A DNA stretch of 64,000 nucleotides from CAZWLY01 sp964634465 (GTDB taxonomy: Bacteria > Desulfobacterota > Desulfarculia > G963662305). The notes below the pieces were generated by a model. That model ran no database searches. It saw only the letters and a program-made list of their open reading frames with translations, and was not told where the DNA came from. Position 1 is the first letter of the stretch. Each line of letters opens with the position of its first letter. The position numbers and the translations under genes were made by a program. Below, piece after piece: positions 26,066 through 34,788 of this stretch. The stretch lies in the NCBI GenBank assembly GCA_964634465.1, contig CAZWLY010000016.1, positions 1-64,000 of the forward strand. Reading direction: 5' to 3'.

Positions 26066-26547
26066 GGCTGGGCGATCCTCCGCACCTTGTCGATGAATTC
26101 GTAGAGAATGACCAGACTCAACACGCCGAAGGCGACGGCGACGATGGTGACGATGATGTGGGTCGGAAACTCCAGGCTCATCGAGACCTCGCCGCTGGCC
26201 CTGAGCGCGGCGGCGTAAAGGAACATCTGCCAGGAGACCAGGGCGAATAGAACGAAGCTCAACAGCGAGGTGACGCTGTCAACGATGTTTTGGGTCCGAG
26301 GGCTCAAGCGGCGAATCAACAGATCGACCCCGACGTGGCCCTTTTCGACCTGGGTCAAGGGCATGGCGCAGGCCAAGACGATGGTGGCCAGGAAGGCCAC
26401 GATCTCCACCGCGCCGAAGATGGGATGGCCGAAGTAGCGGGTGATGACGTCGAAACAGGTCATGACCATCATCCCCACCAGGGCCGCGCCGCCGATCCGT
26501 CTCAAGATTCCGACCAGTCTGGTAACCAGATTGCGCCACAGGTTCAC
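26062..26547 (-). CDS. dctQ: TRAP transporter small permease
   Basis: The product is 161 aa with four membrane helices (about 15-35, 45-65, 88-108 and 128-150). CFDVITRYFGHPIFGAVEIV and the VEKGHVGVDLLIRRL loop are characteristic of DctQ. It partners DctM. A stable hairpin and 66 nt separate it from the binding-protein gene upstream, while it overlaps dctM downstream. Confidence 0.9.
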   Translation of the reverse strand: MNLWRNLVTRLVGILRRIGGAALVGMMVMTCFDVITRYFGHPIFGAVEIVAFLATIVLACAMPLTQVEKGHVGVDLLIRRLSPRTQNIVDSVTSLLSFVLFALVSWQMFLYAAALRASGEVSMSLEFPTHIIVTIVAVAFGVLSLVILYEFIDKVRRIAQP

Positions 26548-26571
26548 GGCCGAACTCCCTTGAAATGTGAG

Positions 26572-26598
26572 CGGAGGGGCGCAGGAGGCGCCCCTCCG
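26572..26598 (-). promoter_or_regulatory. Hairpin between dctP and dctQ
   Basis: An 11-bp perfect stem (cggaggggcgc 26572-26582 with gcgcccctccg 26588-26598) and a 5-nt loop, with no T-tract on the minus strand. It is likely an mRNA-stabilising or attenuating element limiting permease expression relative to the binding protein. Confidence 0.7.
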
Positions 26599-26613
26599 TG
26601 GACTCGCCTCGGT

Positions 26614-27636
26614 CTACCGACTGAACTCGGCCAGGACCTTCTTGGTGTAAGCGACCACCTCTTTGGCCGGAATGCCCTTCTTGGAAGCGGCCTTGATGTA
26701 CTCGGCGATGATCGGCTGGACCACCTCTTTCCACTTGGCCGCCTCGGTGTCGGAGAGCTCGATGAACTTGTGGCCCTTGGCCAGGAAGTACTTCCTGCCC
26801 TCTTCATCCGAGGAATCCCAGGCCGCGCCGTGCTTGGGGATCCACTCCTTGTTGATCTGGGTGATGATCTTCTTGATGTCGTCCGGCAGGGCCGCCCACT
26901 TGTCCTTGTTCATTACCACGTAGAAGGTGGTGGTGTAGGCGATGGGGTAGGACAGGGTGCAGTAGTCGATCACCTCGGCCATCTTCCAGCCCTTGTTGAC
27001 CTCGATCGGGTAGAGCGCTCCGTCCACGACGCCCTTCTGGAGCGACTGATAGAGCTCGGGCATGGGCATGGCCACCGGGGTGCCGCCCAGGGCCTTGACC
27101 ACCTTGGCCGTGGTGCCGTGGGAGCGGATCTTTATGCCCTTCAGATCGGCCATCGTCCGCACGGCCTTCTTTTTGGTGTGCAGCAGGCCCGGTCCGTGGG
27201 CGTGGAGGTACATCACCTGGACGTCCGAGAACTCCTTGGGCTTGAACTTGTCGGCCACGGCGTTGGCCACCTTGGTGGCGACCTTGCCGCTGGGGTAGCC
27301 GAGCGGGAGATCGACCGCCTCCATCAGGGGGAAGCGGCCCCTGGTGTAGGCGAACAGGCAGAAGCCGATATCGGACAGCCCCTGGACCACGCCGTCATAG
27401 ACCTGCTTGGCCTTGGTCAGGGTCTGGCCGGGATAGTACTCGATCTTGACCCGGCCGTTGGTCCGTTTCTCGACCTCCTTGCACCAGGCCTCGGCCAGCT
27501 TGGACTGGATGTGGGTCGGCGAGAAGAAGTTGGAGTAGGTCAGTTTGACCGTCCCCGCCGCCGCCGGCGTGGCGCCGCCGACCATGAAGACGACAGCCAA
27601 CAGTACCGTCAAAATCCCAGCGATTTTCCTCGTCAT
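26614..27636 (-). CDS. dctP: TRAP transporter substrate-binding protein, DctP family
   Basis: The product is 340 aa. The ATG at 27636 with ggagg is chosen over an ATG nine codons earlier. The signal peptide (KIAGILTVLLAVVFMVGG...AAAG) is cleaved near residue 26. Family features: LTYSNFFSPTHIQSKL, VEKRTNGRVKIEYYPGQTL, IKIRSHGTTAKVVKALGG with the carboxylate-binding Arg, GVVDGALYPIEV, and the conserved Asn near YVVMNKDKW. It binds an organic anion in the periplasm and delivers it to DctQM. It heads the dctPQM-paaK-orf58 operon. No specific ligand can be read. Confidence 0.93.
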   Translation of the reverse strand: MTRKIAGILTVLLAVVFMVGGATPAAAGTVKLTYSNFFSPTHIQSKLAEAWCKEVEKRTNGRVKIEYYPGQTLTKAKQVYDGVVQGLSDIGFCLFAYTRGRFPLMEAVDLPLGYPSGKVATKVANAVADKFKPKEFSDVQVMYLHAHGPGLLHTKKKAVRTMADLKGIKIRSHGTTAKVVKALGGTPVAMPMPELYQSLQKGVVDGALYPIEVNKGWKMAEVIDYCTLSYPIAYTTTFYVVMNKDKWAALPDDIKKIITQINKEWIPKHGAAWDSSDEEGRKYFLAKGHKFIELSDTEAAKWKEVVQPIIAEYIKAASKKGIPAKEVVAYTKKVLAEFSR

Positions 27637-27723
27637 GTCTGCCTCCCCTGTTGGAACGAACAACTCCCCTCTCGCCGCCCCGCCGGGGCGACGAAACCAA
27701 CGACGGGCGGTAGCCCCGCCTCT

Positions 27724-27749
27724 TTTTAAAAGACCGACCCGAGGTCGGT
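27724..27749 (-). terminator. Terminator-like hairpin between the carB-like gene and dctP
   Basis: A 7-bp perfect stem (accgacc 27733-27739 with ggtcggt 27743-27749) and a 3-nt loop, followed on the minus strand by cttttaaaaag. Confidence 0.5.
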
Positions 27750-27909
27750 TCGACCGCTGAAACCCAGTATCTTAAGCCTAACCCGTGACGGCGGTAATGG
27801 GAAGGTGATTTTTCCGCCTCGTCCCGGGATCGAGCCCCTGAACGACGCCCTCGGCGGCGCGCTCGGAAGCCGGGTTCGGCCGAGTCGTCTGCGGCCCGGC
27901 GTAATCCCC

Positions 27910-30900
27910 CTAGCTTTGCCCGTGGTAGTCCTTCAGGCTCTTGACCGAACCGGAGCCGCGCCGGCGGGCGGCGACGCCCCTGGCCGCGGACAGCGCCGCG
28001 GCGGTGGTGGTGACGTAGGGCACGCGGAAGCGCACGGCCGCCTTGCGGATCTCCGAACCTTCACTGCGGCTGTACTTGCCGGTCGGGGTGTTGACCACCA
28101 GTTGTATCTCGCCGTTCTGGATAGCGTCGGCGATGTTGGGCCGGCCCTCGTGCATCTTCAGGATCATCTCGGCTTCGATCCCGTGTTCGGTCAGCTTCTC
28201 CAGGGTGCCCTTGGTGGCCTTGATGGTGAAGCCCAATTCGGCGAACTTCCGGGCCACCTCCAGGGCTCGGGGTTTGTCCTGGTCGCCGACGGTGATCAGC
28301 ACCGTCCCTCTCGCCGGCAGCTCCTGGCCGGCCGCCTGCTGGGCCTTGTGGAAGGCCAGGCCGTAGCTGTCGGCCAGGCCCAGCACCGCGCCGGAGGAGC
28401 GCATCCGGGGCCCCAACACCGGATCGACCTCCGGGAACGTCTCAAAGGGGAAGACCGCCTCCTTGACTCCGAAATGGCTCAACAGCGGCCGCTTCAGCCC
28501 CAACTCGTCGAGTTTCTTGCCCAGGATGAGCTCGGCCGCTATCCGGGCCAGGGGGATGCCGGTGACCTTGCTTACCAGCGGTACGGTCCGGGTGGCCCGC
28601 GGCTTGGCCTCCAAGACGTAGACCGTTTCGTTGAGGATGGCGAACTGGACGTTTAACGGCCCGACGACGTTGAGTTCGGCGGCGATCTTTTTGGTGTACT
28701 CCTCGATGGTGTCGATGTGTTTGGGGGCGATGCCTACCGGAGGAATGACCACGGCCGAGTCGCCGGAGTGGATGCCGGCCAGCTCGATGTGCTCCATGAC
28801 CGCCGGGACGAAGGCGTCCTCGCCGTCGGCGACGGCGTCCACGTCGGCCTCGATGGAGTTCTCCAGGAACTTCTCCAGCATGACCGGCCGCTGGGGTGAA
28901 ACCTCGCCCGCCCTGGCCAGGCTGTCTTTGAGCATGGCCTCGTCGTGAACGACGTCCATCACCGAGCCGGTCAGGCGCTTGGACGGCCAGACGATGACCG
29001 GGTAGCCCATCTTCTCGGCCAGGGCCAGGGCCTCGTCGAGAGAGCCGGCCGGGCCGTAGTCCGGCTGGGGCACGCCCAGCCTTTTCATCGCCGCCCGGAA
29101 CCGGTCCATGTCGTCGGCCAGGTCGATGGTCTCGGGCGAGACGCCCAGAATCCTGACCCCGGCCGCGGCCAACTCGACGGCCAGGCTGAGCGCCTTCTGG
29201 CCGCCGAACTGGACGATGACCCCCTCGGGCCGCTCCCGGTCGAAGACGGCCAGAACGTCCTCCACGGTCAGCGGCTCCAGGTAGAGCCGGTCGATGGCCT
29301 CGGTTTCGGCCAGGACGGCGGCCGGGTTGGCGTTGACGGCGCTCGCCCTCCAGCCGGCCGCCTTGAGGCCCGAGGCCGCGGTGAGGGCGCAGTGATCGAA
29401 GGCGACGCCGTGGCCGATGCGGGTCGGCCCGCCGCCCAGGATCAGCGCCCGGCGCTCGCCCTCGCCCGGAAGCGGTCGGTCGGCGGCGTGGTAGGTGGAG
29501 TAGTAGCCGGCCGCCCCTTCGGACTCGCCGCTCGGGGCGGGCTCGAAGGCCGGGCCGAGCCTCGAAGCGAGCCGGCCGCGGCGGATTTCATCTTCGGATG
29601 CGCCCAGGATTTGGGCCAGGTACTTGTCGGCGAAGCCGGCCTGCTTGGCCGCTTTGAAAAGCTCCGGCGGCGGGATATGACCCTGGTGCTCGAGGATATT
29701 TTCCTCCAATTCGACCAGCTCCTTGATCTGTTCGATGAACCAGGGCTTGATATGGGTCCGGTCGTGGATGTCCTCCACCGCCCCGCCCTTTCGGAGCGCC
29801 TCGTAGATGATGAACGGCCGCTGGCTGGACGGCTCCCACAGAAGCTGCAACAGCTCATCGAGCGCCAGCCGGTGGAAGTCTTCGACGAAGCCCAGGCCCC
29901 GGCGCTCGCTCTCCAGGGCGCGGACGGCCTTCTGAAAGGCCTCCTTGAAGGTCCGGCCGAGGCCCAGCGCCTCGCCCAGGGAGCGCATCTGGGGGCCGAG
30001 CCGATCCTCGGCCTCTCCAAACTTTTCAAAGGGCCACCGCGGAATTCTGACCGCCACCGGCTTGTCGGGCGGGTTGAATCGGTCCAGCCCGCCCCCCCGA
30101 TAGGGAATCTCGTCCAGGGTCAACCCGAGGGCCAACAGGGCCGAGGCTTTGGCCAGGGGGAAGCCGGTCGCCCTGGCGGTCAGGGTCGAAGACCGGGACA
30201 GGCGCGGGGTGACGTCGATGACCGCCGTCCGGTCGGTCGAGGGGTCGTGGCCGAACTGGACGTTGATGCCGCCGACTACGCCCAGCGCCTCGATGATGTC
30301 GAAGGCCTGCCGTTCGAGGCGGGCCCTCAGCTCCGGAGCGATGGTCAGCATCGGCGCGACCGTGATGGAGTCGCCGTTGTTGATCCCGACGCCGTCCACG
30401 TTTTCGAGGCCGCCGGCGACCACCTTCCGGTTCTCGACGTCGCGGACGACCTCCAGTTCCAACTCCGTCCAGCCCAGGGCCGATTCCTGGACCAGAACCT
30501 GGCCGATCGGGCTGGCCTTGAGCCCCCGATCGGCGACGAGCCTGAGCTCTTCGGTGTTGTAGACCAGCCCGCCGCCGAGGCCGCCGAAGGTGGCGGCCGG
30601 GCGGATGACCACCGGGAAGCCCAGCCGCCCGGCGATCGCCTCCGCCTCGGCCAGACTGGTCGCCGCCTCGCCGGGGATGAGTTCGAGTCCCAGCTCGCCC
30701 AGGATTGTCTTGAGCCGGAGGCGGTCCTCGGCGGCCTCGATGGCCGCCCGGCCGGCGCCCAGAAGCTCGACGCCGAACTCGTCGAGAACCCCGGACCGGG
30801 CCAGCTCCCAGGCCAGGTTGAGCCCGGTCTGGCCGCCCAGGTTGGGCAGCAGACCGTCGGGCCGCTCCGCCTCGATGATCCCCGTCAGCGCCTCGACGGT

Positions 30901-31107
30901 CAGCGGTTCCAGGTAGGCGGCGTCGGCCAGGTCTGGATCGGTGAGCGTGGTCGCCGGGTCGGAATCGACCGCGACCACCCGGCAGCCCGCCTCCTTGAGA
31001 GCCGTCACGGCCCGCCGGCCCAAAGAGTCGTACTCGGCTCCCTGGCCGGGCAGGACCGGCCCCGAGCCGATGATCATCACCTTTTCGATGTCGTCCCGTT
31101 TGGGCAT
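27910..31107 (-). CDS. carB: Divergent carbamoyl-phosphate synthase large-chain-like protein
   Basis: The product is 1065 aa, the normal CarB length, starting MPKRDD. All domains are present: ATP-grasp 1 (~1-400), oligomerisation (~401-550), ATP-grasp 2 (~551-935) and an MGS-like allosteric domain (~936-1060). Against E. coli CarB as I recall it, several catalytic residues differ. In half 1, His243 is Asn (GINNGDS) and the metal-site EMNPR reads DVTPR. In half 2, VRPSYVLGGRAM reads VWPSKRLTGSVM, EVNPR reads EAKPR, and GQGIEFD reads GHGVAFD. Arg169, Glu215, Gln285 and Glu841 equivalents remain. There is no carA or pyrimidine/arginine gene nearby. It may be a paralogue with altered activity; carbamoyl-phosphate synthesis is uncertain. 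Confidence 0.85.
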   Translation of the reverse strand: MPKRDDIEKVMIIGSGPVLPGQGAEYDSLGRRAVTALKEAGCRVVAVDSDPATTLTDPDLADAAYLEPLTVEALTGIIEAERPDGLLPNLGGQTGLNLAWELARSGVLDEFGVELLGAGRAAIEAAEDRLRLKTILGELGLELIPGEAATSLAEAEAIAGRLGFPVVIRPAATFGGLGGGLVYNTEELRLVADRGLKASPIGQVLVQESALGWTELELEVVRDVENRKVVAGGLENVDGVGINNGDSITVAPMLTIAPELRARLERQAFDIIEALGVVGGINVQFGHDPSTDRTAVIDVTPRLSRSSTLTARATGFPLAKASALLALGLTLDEIPYRGGGLDRFNPPDKPVAVRIPRWPFEKFGEAEDRLGPQMRSLGEALGLGRTFKEAFQKAVRALESERRGLGFVEDFHRLALDELLQLLWEPSSQRPFIIYEALRKGGAVEDIHDRTHIKPWFIEQIKELVELEENILEHQGHIPPPELFKAAKQAGFADKYLAQILGASEDEIRRGRLASRLGPAFEPAPSGESEGAAGYYSTYHAADRPLPGEGERRALILGGGPTRIGHGVAFDHCALTAASGLKAAGWRASAVNANPAAVLAETEAIDRLYLEPLTVEDVLAVFDRERPEGVIVQFGGQKALSLAVELAAAGVRILGVSPETIDLADDMDRFRAAMKRLGVPQPDYGPAGSLDEALALAEKMGYPVIVWPSKRLTGSVMDVVHDEAMLKDSLARAGEVSPQRPVMLEKFLENSIEADVDAVADGEDAFVPAVMEHIELAGIHSGDSAVVIPPVGIAPKHIDTIEEYTKKIAAELNVVGPLNVQFAILNETVYVLEAKPRATRTVPLVSKVTGIPLARIAAELILGKKLDELGLKRPLLSHFGVKEAVFPFETFPEVDPVLGPRMRSSGAVLGLADSYGLAFHKAQQAAGQELPARGTVLITVGDQDKPRALEVARKFAELGFTIKATKGTLEKLTEHGIEAEMILKMHEGRPNIADAIQNGEIQLVVNTPTGKYSRSEGSEIRKAAVRFRVPYVTTTAAALSAARGVAARRRGSGSVKSLKDYHGQS

Positions 31108-31461
31108 TTCGCCCCTCCCTGATCGGGCCGGCGGCGTTCGAAGCGGCGAGCAGGGGACCGGTCCCGGCGGCGGTCGGTCGGGCCGCGATCGGCGCGGTCG
31201 CCGGCTGGTAGAGGCTAGCAGCTTAGCCCCTTAACCGCGGCGAATCAAGCCCCGTCTCGCCGGTCTCGATATCGCCGGCTAAACGACAGACGGCGGCGAG
31301 TCTTCGCTCGCGGCCGGCCGCGTCGGGAGGGATGGACCGGCGCCCGGTCGTTTACGGGGATAAAGATTTCCCGGCCGACGGGCAGACCGCTGGGGGCTTT
31401 GAGCCGGGTTGTGGAGACTCGCTTCCTGGGCGCAAATCAAGCGGGCGCCGGATTCACTCCC
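31108..31461. other. 354-bp intergenic region upstream of the carB-like gene
   Basis: This gap lies between two minus-strand genes. It must hold the promoter of the carB-like gene, but no good -35/-10 pair stands out (a poor ttgatt lies near 31248). There is a small gcgag/ctcgc hairpin near 31295 and no coding frame with a ribosome site. Confidence 0.35.
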
Positions 31462-32493
31462 CTACATCCCCTTGCCGAAGGCGCAGGCCGGGTAGGTGCA
31501 CCTCTCGCAATCGCGGCACAGCCCGCCGTGGCCCAGCAGGGCCAGCTCGGCCTTGCCCACCCGCTCGCCGGCCAGCACCCGGGGCAGGATGAGGTCCAAT
31601 ACGGTGATCCGGTAGTACATGCCGCAGGCCGGCACGCCCAACACGGGCACCTCGCCGATGTAGGCGGCCAGGAACATCGCCCCCGGCAAGACGGCCGACC
31701 CGTAGTGCATCTCCTCGGCCCCGGCCAGGCGGACGCCCTGCCGGGTGACGTCGTCGGGATCGACGCTCATCCCGCCCGAGATGAGAATCAGATCGCAGCC
31801 GGCGGCCAGGTGCTCGGTGATGGCCCGGGCGATGACCTCGGCCTCGTCCGGGGCGAAGGTGACGGCGTGGACCCGGCCGTGGTGCTTCTCCACCTTGGCC
31901 GAAAGCACCGGGGCGAACTTGTCTTCGATCAGGCCGTGGTAGACCTCGTTGCCGGTGATCACCAGCCCGACCTTGGCCCGTTTGAGCGGTTTGACCTCGA
32001 TGACCGAGCCGGCCTCCCGGGCGATGGCCACCGCCCGCTCGATGGGGGCCCGGTCCATGACCAGGGGAATGGCCCTCGTCGCCGCCACCAACTCGCCCTT
32101 CTCGACCAGGGTGTTGTTGTGGAGCGTGGCGCACATCACCTCATCGACCATGTTGAAGGCGGCCAGGGCCGAGACGTCGACCTTCAACAGGCCGTCCAGG
32201 GCCGCGTGGAGGCTGATCTTTCCCTCGTGGGGCTCGGGCCGCCAGTCGATTCCTTGGCCGGCCAGGGCTTCGGCCAGAATGACGGCGGCGTCGTTTTCGT
32301 GGATCTGGCCCTGCTCGATATCGAGCACGTAGAGGTGATTCTTGCCCAGCTTCTGGAGGTGGCACAGATCCTCGTTGCAGACGGTGTGGCCCTTCTTGAA
32401 GGCGGCGCCCTTGAACTCGCCGGGTCGAATCTCGGTGATGTCGTGGGCCAGCTTGGTCCCGACGGCGTCTTCCAGACGGATTACCTTGGTCAT
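31462..32493 (-). CDS. MoeA/MogA-like molybdopterin-binding protein with Cys-rich tail
   Basis: The product is 343 aa. An N-terminal MoeA-like region (KLAHDITEIRPGEFKGAAFKKG, LGKNHLYVLDI) precedes a MoCF-biosynthesis fold at ~170-300. That fold is marked by VGLVITGNEVYHGLIEDKF, an ISGGMSVDPDDVT phosphate-binding loop and VLGVPACGMYYR. The C-terminus CRDCERCTYPACAFGKGM contains CX2CX2CX4C, suited to an Fe-S cluster or zinc. Such proteins are assumed to handle molybdopterin or its adenylate, but this subgroup is uncharacterised. The gene starts 22 nt after the FmdE-like gene, forming a two-gene operon probably devoted to a Mo/W enzyme. Confidence 0.8.
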   Translation of the reverse strand: MTKVIRLEDAVGTKLAHDITEIRPGEFKGAAFKKGHTVCNEDLCHLQKLGKNHLYVLDIEQGQIHENDAAVILAEALAGQGIDWRPEPHEGKISLHAALDGLLKVDVSALAAFNMVDEVMCATLHNNTLVEKGELVAATRAIPLVMDRAPIERAVAIAREAGSVIEVKPLKRAKVGLVITGNEVYHGLIEDKFAPVLSAKVEKHHGRVHAVTFAPDEAEVIARAITEHLAAGCDLILISGGMSVDPDDVTRQGVRLAGAEEMHYGSAVLPGAMFLAAYIGEVPVLGVPACGMYYRITVLDLILPRVLAGERVGKAELALLGHGGLCRDCERCTYPACAFGKGM

Positions 32494-32515
32494 CGATCTC
32501 CTCCAACTCGACCGT

Positions 32516-33178
32516 TCAGCGGCTCAGATTGAGTCGTCGGCCGCCGACGTCGGTATCGACGCCGGCCTCGGCGTTGAGGTCGCCGACCTCTCGAATGGGG
32601 CGAAAGTAGGCCTGGCCGGCGCAGGGCCGGCACAGGGGCTTGCCGTCGACGATCACCTCCCGGTCGTCCCGGACCACCTGGCCGCATTCGGCGCAGGCGA
32701 CCTTTTTGCGGGTCGGGCCGGGCAGGTCGAACTCGCTCAACTCGACGGCGACCTCCTGGACCCTGAACAGGACGCTGTCCGGCATGCGCTTGTAGGCCGT
32801 AAGCTGTTGTTCCCGCTTGCCGGCCACCTCCGGAGCGTAGACGGCGCATAGTTCCCGGGCCTCCTCGGTGGAGACGACCCGGAAGGCACTGCCCGTCTCG
32901 AGGTTGACGAAGGTGGCGGCCATGATGCCGAAGTCTTTGTACTTCAACGATCGGCGGCCCAGTCTCGCCCCGGTGGTGTGGGCCACCGCGTCGGCGGTGC
33001 AGCGGTCCATTTCGACGAACACGATCAGCTTCTTGATGTCCGGACCGTCGCAGGGCACCTCGAGACCGATCAACCGGCCGCCCAGCATGGCCATGCGCAC
33101 CCCGACCACCTGACCGGGGCAGAGGTGACCGTGGGCCGCAACCGAGGAGGCGAGTAGTTCGTCGAAGGTCTTGCTCAT
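32516..33178 (-). CDS. FmdE-family protein with C-terminal zinc ribbon
   Basis: The product is 220 aa from the ATG at 33178 with aaggaag upstream; the open frame upstream is not used. The N-terminal FmdE domain (~1-150) shows AHGHLCPGQVVGVRMA, VEMDRCTADAVAHTTGARLG and LKYKDFGIMAATFVN with conserved metal-binding His and Cys residues. A zinc ribbon follows (VACAECGQVV...GKPLCRPCAGQAYF, two CxxC pairs). FmdE co-purifies with tungsten formylmethanofuran dehydrogenase in methanogens. In bacteria it accompanies Mo/W formate dehydrogenases, but its role is not established. No formate dehydrogenase is in the window. It is co-transcribed with the molybdopterin-binding protein gene. Confidence 0.85.
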   Translation of the reverse strand: MSKTFDELLASSVAAHGHLCPGQVVGVRMAMLGGRLIGLEVPCDGPDIKKLIVFVEMDRCTADAVAHTTGARLGRRSLKYKDFGIMAATFVNLETGSAFRVVSTEEARELCAVYAPEVAGKREQQLTAYKRMPDSVLFRVQEVAVELSEFDLPGPTRKKVACAECGQVVRDDREVIVDGKPLCRPCAGQAYFRPIREVGDLNAEAGVDTDVGGRRLNLSR

Positions 33179-33575
33179 GCCGGCTTCCTTTCCGGCCTCA
33201 ACCGGCCTGACCGAGCCGGCATGGGGCGGGCGAGGTTGTATGCTAATATTAACATAAACCCGCCTGAAATAAAGTCCCTTGAGGCCGAAAACTACAGCCC
33301 TGGCCGGGATGGTGTCTTTGTGGCAGCGACGAGGGGCGGCAGGGAGCGCCCGATCGGGTCGCCCGTCCTTCCCGGCCCGGGGTTGGCTGGAGTCGAACGT
33401 CTCCTTGAGAGACGGCGGCTTGTCCCTGATACCCGCGACCGCGGCCGGTCTGGTCGTCTCGCCGGCCGCCGCCTCGGTCTCCAACTGCGACGGCCGCCGG
33501 AAGCATCGGCTTCGAGCGGCCGTCGATCCATAATTTTGTCGGGGCGCGCTTTGCCGCCCCGGCCCGCCGGTTCGA
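33179..33575. other. 397-bp intergenic region between ald and the FmdE-like gene
   Basis: The gap holds an AT-rich 18-bp palindrome (33239-33256, listed separately) and a 7-bp hairpin at 33540-33561 just after ald that lacks a T-tract. A clear promoter for the FmdE-like gene should sit around the AT-rich palindrome (tttatgttaat on the minus strand), but -35 and -10 cannot be fixed. Open frames here look like GC noise. Confidence 0.4.
33239..33256. promoter_or_regulatory. AT-rich palindrome, candidate operator of the FmdE/MoeA-like operon
   Basis: tatgctaatattaacata is an 18-bp inverted repeat with one mismatched pair, centred 70 nt before the start codon. The flanks gtt...aac extend it imperfectly. 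It stands out in the GC-rich surroundings. Confidence 0.5.
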
Positions 33576-34682
33576 TTAGAAGTCCACCTCGGCGCAGGGC
33601 ATGTTGAAGGCCTCGGCCACGGCCGGATAGGTCACCTGGCCGTCGAAAAGGTTGAGGCCTTTTCTCAGGGCCTCGTCCTCGGCCATGGCCTTCTCCAAAC
33701 CCTTGTTGGCGATGGCCAGACCGTAGGTCAGGGTGACGTTGGTCAGGGCGATGGTCGAGGTCCTGGGCACTGCGCCGGGCATGTTGGCCACGCAGTAGTG
33801 AACCACCCCCTCCTCGATGTAGGTCGGCTCCTCGTGGGTGGTCGGCCGGGTCGTCTCGGCGCAGCCGCCCTGATCGACGGCGATGTCGACGATGGCCGAG
33901 CCGGGCATCATCCGCTTGACCAGGTCCCGGGTGATCAGCTTGGGCGCCTTGGCGCCGGGAATCAGGACCGAGCCGATGACCAGATGACTCTTGAGGCACT
34001 CCTCTTCGATGTTGGCCGGGTTGCTCATGATCGTCACCAAGTTACGGCCCATGATGTCCTCGATGTAGCGCAGTCGGGCCGGGCTGACGTCCAGGATCGT
34101 CACCTGGGCGCCGAGGCCGACGGCCACCACCGCCGCCGACAACCCGGCCACGCCGCCGCCGATGACCGTCACCCTGGCCGGACGCACGCCCGAGACGCCG
34201 GAGAGCAGGATGCCCATCCCGCCGTTCTTGGCCTCCAGGCAGTAGGCCCCCATCTGGATCGACAGCCGGCCGGCCACCTCGCTCATCGGGGCCAGCAGCG
34301 GCAGGGTGCCGTCCGAGGGCTGGACCGTCTCGTAGGCCACACCGGTTATCTTGCGCTCCAGGAGCTTCTCGGTCAGCTCCCTGTCGGCGGCCAGGTGGAG
34401 GTAAGTATAGAGAATCTGGCCCGGCTTCATCCGGTCGAACTCCGGGCCGATCGGCTCCTTGACCTTGACGATCATCTCCGCCTCGGCCCAGACGTCGTCG
34501 GCCGAATCCAGAATCTTCGCCCCGGCGGCGGCGTAGAGCTCGTCCGGGAAGCTCGACCCGGCCCCGGCTCCGGTCTCGACGAACACCTGGTGGCCGTTGT
34601 CGGTAAACGCCTTCACTCCGGCCGGTGTGGCCGCCACCCGTCGCTCGGCCGGCTTGATCTCCTTGGGCACCCCGATCTTCAT
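33576..34682 (-). CDS. ald: L-alanine dehydrogenase
   Basis: The product is 368 aa from the ATG at 34682 behind ggagg, the standard Ald length (~370). Signatures: [20 protein letters not shown], the substrate-binding Lys in [26 protein letters not shown] with the catalytic His, and the NAD-binding Rossmann motif [41 protein letters not shown] is also characteristic. It interconverts L-alanine and pyruvate with NAD+, releasing ammonia. A FadR-type regulator gene ends 106 bp upstream on the same strand, so control by that regulator is plausible. Confidence 0.95.
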   Translation of the reverse strand: MKIGVPKEIKPAERRVAATPAGVKAFTDNGHQVFVETGAGAGSSFPDELYAAAGAKILDSADDVWAEAEMIVKVKEPIGPEFDRMKPGQILYTYLHLAADRELTEKLLERKITGVAYETVQPSDGTLPLLAPMSEVAGRLSIQMGAYCLEAKNGGMGILLSGVSGVRPARVTVIGGGVAGLSAAVVAVGLGAQVTILDVSPARLRYIEDIMGRNLVTIMSNPANIEEECLKSHLVIGSVLIPGAKAPKLITRDLVKRMMPGSAIVDIAVDQGGCAETTRPTTHEEPTYIEEGVVHYCVANMPGAVPRTSTIALTNVTLTYGLAIANKGLEKAMAEDEALRKGLNLFDGQVTYPAVAEAFNMPCAEVDF

Positions 34683-34788
34683 GTCTCCTCCAAAATAAAT
34701 ATAGTCGAGTTGTGAACGCGGGCCGCGGGCTTGAAGAGCAAACTCGGCGGCCGCTCGAAGGTTGTCTTCAATCGCCAACCGTCGATGA

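Noticed and set aside
33540..33561. Hairpin after ald as an intrinsic terminator
   Set aside because: On the minus strand the stem is followed by acaaaatt rather than a T-run; only 7 bp with an 8-nt loop.
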